Positions 45,763 through 51,974 of a stretch of 51,974 nucleotides of DNA are shown in pieces (the first letter of the stretch is position 1; every line of letters begins with the position of its first letter). Below the pieces are notes generated by a model. It ran no database searches. It had not been told where the DNA came from and saw only the letters and a list, made by a program, of their open reading frames with translations. Source of the stretch: Flavobacteriaceae bacterium UBA2765 (GTDB lineage Bacteria; Bacteroidota; Bacteroidia; Flavobacteriales; Flavobacteriaceae); assembly GCA_002352665.1 (NCBI GenBank), contig DEIV01000135.1, forward strand, positions 1-51,974, read 5' to 3'. Made by a program: the position numbers and the translations under genes.

Positions 45763-46278
45763 ATGAATCAGCTCTTTAAAATAGCAATAACCAGTCTTGT
45801 TTTATTGATTTCTTTAAACGGAACTGCACAAGAATCTAAATCTAATACTTTAAAATTCACCAAAGATACCATTTCACCAAAAGCTACCTTAGAAGATGTA
45901 TCATGGATTCAAGGACACTGGAAGGGAGAAGCCTTTGGAGGTATAACCGAAGAAATTTGGAGTCCGCCATTGGGAGACTCCATGATGTTTCAATTCAAAT
46001 TAGTGGTAGAAAATAAAGTGGTTTTTTATGAATTTGGAGGTATTCGTGAAGAAAAAGGAACCTTACGATTACAATTCAAACATTTTCATGGTGACTTTAA
46101 AAGATGGGAAGAAAAAGATGAAATTCAAGATTATAAGTTAGTAAAAATTGAAGGAAATAGAGTCTATTTTGAGGACTTTACCTTTGAAAAGATTAGTGAT
46201 TTTGAAATTAATTTATATGTTGTTATCGGAAACAAGGACGGAACTAGTCAAGAGATGAAGTTTAATTATAAGAAATAA
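45763..46278 (+). CDS. Exported DUF6265-family protein
   Basis: A 171-residue protein with a signal peptide (about residues 1-22, N-G-T-A-Q) and a lipocalin-like beta-barrel domain: L-E-D-V-S-W-I-Q-G-H-W-K-G (about 42-54), E-I-W-S-P-P-L-G-D-S-M-M-F-Q-F, and L-R-L-Q-F-K-H-F, a pattern I recognise as DUF6265. Function unknown; such folds often bind small hydrophobic molecules. A copy of the 10-base repeat motif overlaps the end of the upstream gene and may regulate it. Confidence 0.75.
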   Translation: MNQLFKIAITSLVLLISLNGTAQESKSNTLKFTKDTISPKATLEDVSWIQGHWKGEAFGGITEEIWSPPLGDSMMFQFKLVVENKVVFYEFGGIREEKGTLRLQFKHFHGDFKRWEEKDEIQDYKLVKIEGNRVYFEDFTFEKISDFEINLYVVIGNKDGTSQEMKFNYKK

Positions 46279-46282
46279 AAAA

Positions 46283-47002
46283 ATGAATAGAATATTTTTA
46301 GTTGTTATCTTAATTTTAGCCTCAAATCATTTTTTTGCTCAACCATCAGACCTAACATTTAAGGTTATGGATGAGCTATCAATTTCTATAGACGATTGCG
46401 AAGGAAGTTTGTTTGCTGAAAAAATACTACCCAATAATCATGATCTTACGGTTATAGTAATTCCTAAAATAGGTAAAAAAGAGGAAGATATGTTTACTAT
46501 AGATAGTTATGTTGTGGTTGTAAATAATAAAACAAAAAAAATACAGCAACTCTATTTTGAAAGTTATACCACTAATGGATGGGAATCTGATGCTATATAC
46601 ATTACTGAAATTTCTATAGACACTGCAAGGTATTTAGTGCAAGAGAATGTAAGAGCTTTTGGTGTAGTTCTCCATACCCGTAGTATGTCTCAGCCAAACC
46701 CCTATAGTTCAAATTTTATTTCTTTGTTTATATCAAATGGAGATAAGTTAAAAAACATTCTTAAAAACTATGAAATCTACAGCTATGGAGGAGAAACTGA
46801 CATGAATTGTTTTGCAGAAATGTATTCTGAGAATAAAACCTTAATTTTATCAAAAAACAAAACAAATAATTATTTTGACATCAATGTTGATGTTCTACAA
46901 ACAAAATTAACATCTAAAGATTGTATTGAGACTGAAACTTCTACTAACTCAAAACAAATGTTAAAATTTATTGATGGTTCTTATAAAATTCAAGCAGAAT
47001 AA
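46283..47002 (+). CDS. Secreted protein of unknown function
   Basis: A 239-residue protein with a signal peptide (about residues 1-20, N-H-F-F-A-Q) and no lipobox. The mature part is beta-rich, with S-I-D-D-C-E-G-S-L-F-A-E (about 35-46), G-W-E-S-D-A-I-Y-I-T-E-I-S-I-D-T-A-R-Y (about 102-120) and a single late Cys. No family recognised. Starts 4 bases after the DUF6265 gene stop, so it is cotranscribed with it. Confidence 0.6.
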   Translation: MNRIFLVVILILASNHFFAQPSDLTFKVMDELSISIDDCEGSLFAEKILPNNHDLTVIVIPKIGKKEEDMFTIDSYVVVVNNKTKKIQQLYFESYTTNGWESDAIYITEISIDTARYLVQENVRAFGVVLHTRSMSQPNPYSSNFISLFISNGDKLKNILKNYEIYSYGGETDMNCFAEMYSENKTLILSKNKTNNYFDINVDVLQTKLTSKDCIETETSTNSKQMLKFIDGSYKIQAE

Positions 47003-47004
47003 GT

Positions 47005-47355
47005 ATGCAAAAACAATGTCCAGAATGTGGTAATAAAATAATTGGTAGAGAAGATAAAAAGTTCTGCTCAGATTATTGTAGGAATGCTTATAATAATAAG
47101 ATCAATAGAGATAGCAAAAACCTAATTAGAAATACCAATAATCGACTTAGAAAAAATTATAAAACTTTAAGTGAACTTAACGAAAGTGGAAAAACAAAAG
47201 TTACAAGGGCAAAATTGTTAAATAATAATTTTGACTTTAATTTTTTCACCTCTATATACACTACAAAAACGGGAAATACTTATTATTACGTTTATGATCA
47301 AGGATATTTACCATTAGATAATGATTATTACCTATTGATTAAAAAAGATGGCTAA
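47005..47355 (+). CDS. Small zinc-ribbon protein
   Basis: A 116-residue protein. C5-P-E-C8 and C21-S-D-Y-C25 form a treble-clef-like zinc ribbon (as in DUF2116-type proteins), followed by R-N-A-Y-N-N-K, a basic helical stretch and a beta-rich C-terminal end (Y-Y-Y-V-Y-D-Q-G-Y-L-P-L). It starts 2 bases after the preceding stop. Could bind nucleic acid; the family occurs widely in Flavobacteria but has no known function. Confidence 0.65.
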   Translation: MQKQCPECGNKIIGREDKKFCSDYCRNAYNNKINRDSKNLIRNTNNRLRKNYKTLSELNESGKTKVTRAKLLNNNFDFNFFTSIYTTKTGNTYYYVYDQGYLPLDNDYYLLIKKDG

Positions 47356-47612
47356 GTTTTTTTTATACACCATAGCAATTAAATAATTCAGCTAAGTATA
47401 AAAAAATGGTACATATTGAATATTCTATTTAATACTTATATTCTCCTACAAAATCCTTAAGATCTTGTTGAAACTATGTTTACTTTTTATATTTTTTCAT
47501 AGCATTTCCCTTGAACAGGATTAAATTAGTATTCTATTTATCTCAATTTTCCTATCTTTATCTATATGAATTTGAGTTGTTTATATAATATTTATAGAAA
47601 TAACCCTAATTC

Positions 47613-47925
47613 TTAGGGGGAACTATTAAAAGATAATTGTTTAATATTCGAAGCAGCGTTACAAACCATGTTTCAGTCGAAATAAACGGGAAAATTGCTA
47701 TGAAATACCAATGTCAAATTTAATATGAAAAAGAAAATTTAATTAAGGTATTCTATCTGACCATTAAAAGAAATTAAAAAAATATCAGATAAAAAATCAA
47801 CCCATGAATTTCTAACCGAACAGAAGAAATTTATACCGTTAAAATTGATCTCCTTTCTCCCCAAGATTTAGGAATTAAAAAAGACAAAAAATTAGTTTAA
47901 GTTGATAGTTTAGTTAGAGAAAATT
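47613..47925 (+). repeat. Duplicated non-coding element, copy 1
   Basis: Begins TTAGGGGGAAC and runs to TAGTTAGAGAAAATT, where it abuts a terminator hairpin. It matches copy 2 (48123-48433) along its full length, with scattered substitutions and single-base indels. No conserved reading frame. GGGG near the start can pair with CCCC at 47859-47862. The flanking 47356-47612 and 47954-48122 hold no gene that I can support. Confidence 0.85.
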
Positions 47926-47953
47926 GTCCTGCCGAAAAGCAGGACTTTTTTTT
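47926..47953 (+). terminator. Terminator of element copy 1
   Basis: GTCCTGC/GCAGGAC, a perfect 7-base stem around a 6-base loop, then eight T. It directly follows the repeated body. Confidence 0.85.
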
Positions 47954-48122
47954 GTTTAGTGAAATAAATAAAAAAAATCCGAAAAGTTTACCTTTTGATC
48001 TGTTAAATGCAATTTTTTATTTAGAAAATCAAGTTCACTATCTAAGAAATAATTTAATGAAAGCGTATTTATATAATTGTAAGTAAAGTAGTTATAAAAA
48101 TATTTAAATTAATTTTCTTTTT

Positions 48123-48433
48123 TTAGGGGGAACTATTAAGAGATAATTGTTTAATATTCGAAGCAGCGTTACAAACCATGTTTCAGTCGAAAATAAACGG
48201 GAAAATTGCTATGAAATACCAATTTCAAATTTAATATGAAAAAGAAAATTTAATTAAGGTATTTTATCTGACCATTAAAAGAAATTAAAAAATATCAGAT
48301 AAAAAATGAACCCATGAATTTCTAACCGAACAGAAGAAATTTACACCGTTAAAATTAATCTCCTTTCTCCCCAAGATTTAGGAATTATAAAAGACAAAAA
48401 ATTAGTTTAAGTGATAGTTTAGTTAGAGAAATT
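48123..48433 (+). repeat. Duplicated non-coding element, copy 2
   Basis: Same body as copy 1, 510 bases downstream, again ending directly at a terminator. Indels relative to copy 1 fall mostly in A or T runs and cancel in length over the first 246 bases. Confidence 0.85.
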
Positions 48434-48458
48434 GCCCACTGAAGAGTGGGCTTTTTTT
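48434..48458 (+). terminator. Terminator of element copy 2
   Basis: GCCCACT/AGTGGGC, a perfect 7-base stem with a GAAG loop, then seven T. Same stem length as copy 1's terminator but unrelated sequence. Confidence 0.85.
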
Positions 48459-48522
48459 ATATTAACTTTTGATAGATTTACTACATAATAGTGTTCTGAA
48501 ATTTCTAGTTCTTGGTTTTTAA

Positions 48523-48581
48523 TTTACCTCTCCTTTGGAGAGGTCAGAGCTGCCATTTTCGTCAGATCTGGGTGAGGTAAA
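48523..48581. repeat. REP-like intergenic hairpin
   Basis: TTTACCTC (48523-48530) can pair with GAGGTAAA (48574-48581), or ACCTCTCC can pair locally with GGAGAGGT (48526-48544); the two folds exclude each other. The sequence resembles palindromic intergenic repeats seen in many Bacteroidota. It lies between copy 2 and the convergent CBS gene. Confidence 0.5.
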
Positions 48582-48676
48582 ATATAAAATTTCAGGCTAG
48601 AATCAATGTCAAAATCGAGAGTTACCAAATACTTTTTGAGTTATGATTTGAGTAGAGTCGGTTTCGATAAAATTTT

Positions 48677-49141
48677 TTATTTCCAATTTTGCCCCTTTTG
48701 TTCTAAGGCGGCAATGAGAATATCTTTTTGACTTATTTGACCTACTAACTTACCATTTTCTACAATAGGAAATCGTCTGTGTTTGGCCTCCAAAAACATT
48801 TTTGCAGCTTCAAAAATATCTAAATTTCCATCTATGGTATCAACTTTTTTAACCATATGGTTTTCAACAGTTTTATTGTCCATTGGCATATTATAATACT
48901 TACTATCAGAAATATGTTTGATACAATCTCCTTCAGAAATAATCCCTAACAATTCATTATTTTCATTAACTACAGGTGCACCTGAAATTCTATTTTTAAT
49001 CAAAGATTCAATGACCTCAGAAACCGGCTGATCTGGTTTAAAAGTAATCAGCTTTTTTGTCATATAATCAGATACTAAAGCTGGTTTTAACTCATCTTTT
49101 TTTGGTGGTGTTCTTCTACCTTGAAAACTTTTAATTGCCAT
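48677..49141 (-). CDS. CBS-domain pair protein
   Basis: A 154-residue cytosolic protein made of two CBS domains: V-S-D-Y-M-T-K-K-L (about residues 23-31) with I-S-G-A-P-V-V-N-E, G-I-I-S-E-G-D (about 66-72), then V-E-N-H-M-V-K-K and R-R-F-P-I-V-E-N-G, G-Q-I-S-Q-K-D. CBS pairs sense adenine nucleotides, but no output domain is attached. A basic N-terminal leader of about 20 residues precedes it. Divergent from the M28 gene. Confidence 0.88.
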   Translation of the reverse strand: MAIKSFQGRRTPPKKDELKPALVSDYMTKKLITFKPDQPVSEVIESLIKNRISGAPVVNENNELLGIISEGDCIKHISDSKYYNMPMDNKTVENHMVKKVDTIDGNLDIFEAAKMFLEAKHRRFPIVENGKLVGQISQKDILIAALEQKGQNWK

Positions 49142-49243
49142 AACTGTAAATTTTAGGTTTGGATAAATATAATGATAAATTCTTTAAAATAAAATTGTTA
49201 TTTTCGTTCAACCTAATATTTATGACCAAACTGTCTAAAGATC

Positions 49244-51565
49244 ATGTTTTTAAAAAAATATAGTTCAGCCCTCTCTTTTTTAATACTAATTGGTACTATT
49301 TATTTGAGTTTTAATACATTAATGCCAAATAAAATTAGTGATAATACTCAAAAATTGACTGATTTTTCAACTGAAAGAGCCTTAGAACATTTAAAAGAAA
49401 TTTCAAAAAAACCTCATTTTGTTGGAACAGATGAGCATAAAAAGGTACAAGACTACATCGTTAAACAATTGCGTCAATTGGGTTTAACGACTGAAATTCA
49501 ACAACAGGTAGCACTAAACAAAAAATGGAGGGCAGGCACAACAGTACAAAATATTATTGCCAGAATCAAAGGCACAGATAACTCAAAGGCTTTATTACTT
49601 TTAACACATTATGATTCTTCTCCGCATTCATCATTAGGAGCAAGTGATGCCGGTAGTGGTGTGGTAACTATCCTAGAGGGGCTAAGAGCGTTCTTGTCGA
49701 CGGGCAATCCACCAAAAAATGATATTATAATTTTAATTTCTGATGCAGAAGAACTAGGTTTATTAGGTGCAAATGCTTTTGTTAATCATCATCCATGGGC
49801 AAAAAATGTTGGTTTAGTACTTAATTTTGAAGCCAGAGGTAGTGGAGGGCCCAGTTATATGTTAATGGAAACCAATGGTGGTAATAAAAACCTAATAGAA
49901 CAATTTGTAAAAGCAAATCCTAAATATCCTGTTGCAAGTTCATTATTGTACAGCCTTTATAAAATGTTACCTAATGACACAGATTTAACTGTTTTTAGAG
50001 AAGATGGTGATATTGAAGGTTATAACTTCGCCTTTATTGATGATCATTTTGATTATCATACCGCACAAGATAGTTATGAAAGGTTAGATAAGAACACACT
50101 TGAACATCAAGCCACCTATCTTATGCCATTGCTTACTTATTTTGCAGATGCAGATTTATCCAATTTAAAGGCAGATACAGATTATGTTTATTTTAATTTA
50201 CCATTTTTTGGTATGGTGTATTACCCATTTTCTTGGATAGTACCTATGTTAATTATGATTGGCTTATTATTTTTTGGACTATTAATTTATGGATTATCAC
50301 AACAAAAAATAAATGTTAAAAGACTATTTCAAGGATTTGTGCCTCTGTTGCTTTCCTTAGTTATATCTGGTTTAATAGCCATATTTGGATGGAAGTTATT
50401 GCTAAGAATCCATCCGAAATATCAAGATATACTTCATGGTTTTACCTACAATGGCTATTGGTATATTGCTGCTTTTTCATCACTAACATTAGCCATATGT
50501 TTTATGATATATGCAAAGTACTTTAAAAAAGGCAAGGCGATAGACTTAATGATAGCACCTCTTTTATTATGGTTAAGCATTAATATAGCAGTAGCAATTT
50601 ATTTAAAAGGAGCAGGATATTTTATCATTACCTTGGTTTTCGGTACATTGTCTTTAACAATATTATTGTTCTCTAAAAAAGAGAATCAATCCATATTATT
50701 AAGCCTGTTGTCCATTCCCATATTAATGGTGTTTGTACCATGGATACAATTATTCCCTGTGGGCTTAGGGTTAAAAATGTTGATGGTTAGTGCTATTTTT
50801 ATAGTGTTGTTATTTGGTCTGCTATTACCTATATTTTCTGCATATAAAAACAACAAAGTGTTAGGAAGATTGTTTTTAGGATTGGCTATCCTTATTTTTA
50901 TTTCTGCATCTTTTAAATCCAGTTATACTATAGATAGAAAACAACCCAATAGTATTATTTATGTATTTGATGCGGATAAAAACGAAGCTTATTGGGCAAG
51001 TTATAATAAAACGGTAGATGCGTATACCAATCAATTTTTAGGCGATGAACCTACCTTAGGATCATATGATAATTTAACAAGCTCCAGTAAATACAATACT
51101 GGCATTCAACTGCACAAAAAGACAGCGGTCAAAACAATAATTCAACCTACAATTGAAATTGTAAAAGATACTATTCTTGGCGATTTTCGGAATCTGAGTT
51201 TGATCATTACGCCACAACGCAATGTCAATAAAATTGAACTGTTATCTTTGAACGAAATATCATTTAAATCATTAGTACTGAACGGCGTGGGTTTACCAAA
51301 AAATGAGGACGATGAATTTGTTCTTCAAAACAACAATAATAGTAAGCAAATATTTAGTTATTATTTTTCTAATGTTGATGATCATTTAAATATTGAATTT
51401 TCTATTCCTAAAGAGCAAAAACCTTCATTGGTAATTTACGAAACTTCTTTTGATCTATTAGAAAGTATGCATTTTAATATCAAACCCAGAAATGAAAATA
51501 TGATGCCTACTCCTTTTGTAATTAATGATGCTATTATTGTAAAAAAGCAAATAAATCTAGACTAA
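49244..51565 (+). CDS. M28-family membrane-bound zinc peptidase
   Basis: A 773-residue protein: an N-terminal membrane anchor (about residues 10-25), then an M28 aminopeptidase domain with metal ligands in T-H-Y-D-S-S-P (about 121), A-S-D-A-G-S-G (about 133), D-A-E-E-L-G-L-L-G (about 168), N-F-E-A-R-G (about 195) and H-T-A-Q-D (about 285). About eight to nine membrane helices follow (about 325-570) and a soluble C-terminal domain. The layout resembles the vacuolar membrane protease Pff1. Probably extracytoplasmic. Confidence 0.88.
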   Translation: MFLKKYSSALSFLILIGTIYLSFNTLMPNKISDNTQKLTDFSTERALEHLKEISKKPHFVGTDEHKKVQDYIVKQLRQLGLTTEIQQQVALNKKWRAGTTVQNIIARIKGTDNSKALLLLTHYDSSPHSSLGASDAGSGVVTILEGLRAFLSTGNPPKNDIIILISDAEELGLLGANAFVNHHPWAKNVGLVLNFEARGSGGPSYMLMETNGGNKNLIEQFVKANPKYPVASSLLYSLYKMLPNDTDLTVFREDGDIEGYNFAFIDDHFDYHTAQDSYERLDKNTLEHQATYLMPLLTYFADADLSNLKADTDYVYFNLPFFGMVYYPFSWIVPMLIMIGLLFFGLLIYGLSQQKINVKRLFQGFVPLLLSLVISGLIAIFGWKLLLRIHPKYQDILHGFTYNGYWYIAAFSSLTLAICFMIYAKYFKKGKAIDLMIAPLLLWLSINIAVAIYLKGAGYFIITLVFGTLSLTILLFSKKENQSILLSLLSIPILMVFVPWIQLFPVGLGLKMLMVSAIFIVLLFGLLLPIFSAYKNNKVLGRLFLGLAILIFISASFKSSYTIDRKQPNSIIYVFDADKNEAYWASYNKTVDAYTNQFLGDEPTLGSYDNLTSSSKYNTGIQLHKKTAVKTIIQPTIEIVKDTILGDFRNLSLIITPQRNVNKIELLSLNEISFKSLVLNGVGLPKNEDDEFVLQNNNNSKQIFSYYFSNVDDHLNIEFSIPKEQKPSLVIYETSFDLLESMHFNIKPRNENMMPTPFVINDAIIVKKQINLD

Positions 51566-51607
51566 AAGTATTATAAGTTTTACTTTAGCCATCTAAAATA
51601 AATACTT

Positions 51608-51974
51608 ATGGTTACTATTGACGATTTTAATTTTGAAAACAAAAAAGCACTAATAAGAGTTGATTTTAATGTGCCTTTAGATGAAAATTTTAAGGTAACA
51701 GATACTACAAGAATTGAAGCAGCTAAGCCAACTATTATAAAAGTTTTAGAAGACGGAGGTAGCTGTATTTTAATGTCGCATTTGGGTCGCCCTAAAGGAG
51801 TTACTCCAGAATTCTCGTTAAAGCATATTGTCAGTACTGTTAGTAATATTATTGGAGTACAGGTTAAATTTGTAGAAGATTGTGTGGGTGAAAATGTTGA
51901 AAAAGCTGCTGCTGAACTTGAGTCAGGTGAAATTTTATTATTAGAAAATTTACGTTTTCATGATGAGGAAAAAT
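51608..51974 (+). CDS. pgk: Phosphoglycerate kinase, N-terminal part
   Basis: Runs off the right edge; 122 codons are visible. It contains K-A-L-I-R-V-D-F-N-V-P-L-D (about residues 13-25), D-T-T-R-I-E-A-A, M-S-H-L-G-R-P-K-G (about 57-65) and L-L-L-E-N-L-R-F (about 110-117), the substrate-binding signatures of this glycolytic enzyme, which transfers phosphate from 1,3-bisphosphoglycerate to ADP. Starts 42 bases after the M28 gene; no clear terminator between them. Confidence 0.95.
   Translation, partial: MVTIDDFNFENKKALIRVDFNVPLDENFKVTDTTRIEAAKPTIIKVLEDGGSCILMSHLGRPKGVTPEFSLKHIVSTVSNIIGVQVKFVEDCVGENVEKAAAELESGEILLLENLRFHDEEK

Noticed and set aside
47897..48086. A 60-codon open frame running through the copy 1 terminator
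   Set aside because: It has no good start codon, passes through the hairpin and T-tract, and has no counterpart in copy 2.
48125..48235. A roughly 36-codon open frame at the start of element copy 2
   Set aside because: The same frame is broken in copy 1 by a one-base indel and stops early in copy 2; a protein relic cannot be excluded, but the matched terminators favour an RNA element.
1..51974. tRNA, rRNA or intact insertion sequences
   Set aside because: No cloverleaf-like, rRNA-like or transposase-like sequence was noticed on either strand by eye.

Overview
The window looks like a chromosomal piece from a marine-type member of the Flavobacteriaceae (Bacteroidota). The support is strongly AT-rich DNA, -7 promoter boxes of the TAnnTTTG type, many Bacteroidota-type lipoproteins (lipobox Cys followed by Asp/Lys-rich residues), 7TM-type LytS-like kinases, and housekeeping proteins (MutS, PEP carboxylase, NrdA/NrdB, DUF3109) whose N-termini read like flavobacterial family members. 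No rRNA, tRNA, CRISPR array or intact insertion sequence was seen. The genus cannot be named from sequence alone.

Layout. (1) 1-10.2 kb is mostly housekeeping: a partial S8 protease, PAP2 phosphatase plus TatA, a GNAT acetyltransferase, mutS (TTG start) divergent from a TrmH-type RNA methyltransferase, a HupE/UreJ membrane protein, dCMP deaminase overlapping an S41 processing protease, a small FAD oxidoreductase, MarC and DUF3109. (2) 10.2-15.4 kb is a leftward operon with a LytTR response regulator first and then three tandem LytS-like kinases. (3) 15.7-36.4 kb is a rightward block made almost entirely of exported proteins: an OmpA-domain protein, lipoproteins, a seven-repeat Ig-like lipoprotein, a beta-barrel, a 2417-residue secreted protein, a fibronectin-III protein, small lipoproteins and a small beta-barrel, with three decayed gene remnants among them. 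(4) 36.7-40.8 kb is nrdB - broken four-helix-bundle gene - nrdA. (5) 40.9-47.4 kb has PEP carboxylase, a small membrane protein, a tail-less SSB, a spermidine-synthase-like methyltransferase, a GNAT, DUF6265 and two small unknowns. (6) 47.4-48.7 kb is a gene-poor stretch holding a roughly 310-bp element in two copies, each ending in its own unrelated terminator hairpin. (7) 48.7 kb to the end has a CBS-domain protein, an M28 membrane peptidase and the start of pgk.

How parts may work together. The core of region 3 (18457-32355: Ig-like lipoprotein, barrel, giant protein, FN3 protein) has gaps of only about 10-20 bases and is very probably one transcript building a surface structure. The divergent LytS/LytTR operon is a plausible but unproven regulator. 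NrdA/NrdB make deoxynucleotides, and the gene between them looks like a mobile or repeat-associated insertion that has acquired an in-frame stop.

Most unusual signals: the duplicated element with a conserved body and swapped terminators (47613-48458); the inverted-repeat-flanked four-helix-bundle module inside the nrd locus (37733-38304); and the mosaic kinase pair, with near-identical cytoplasmic halves and different sensor halves (10239-12494).
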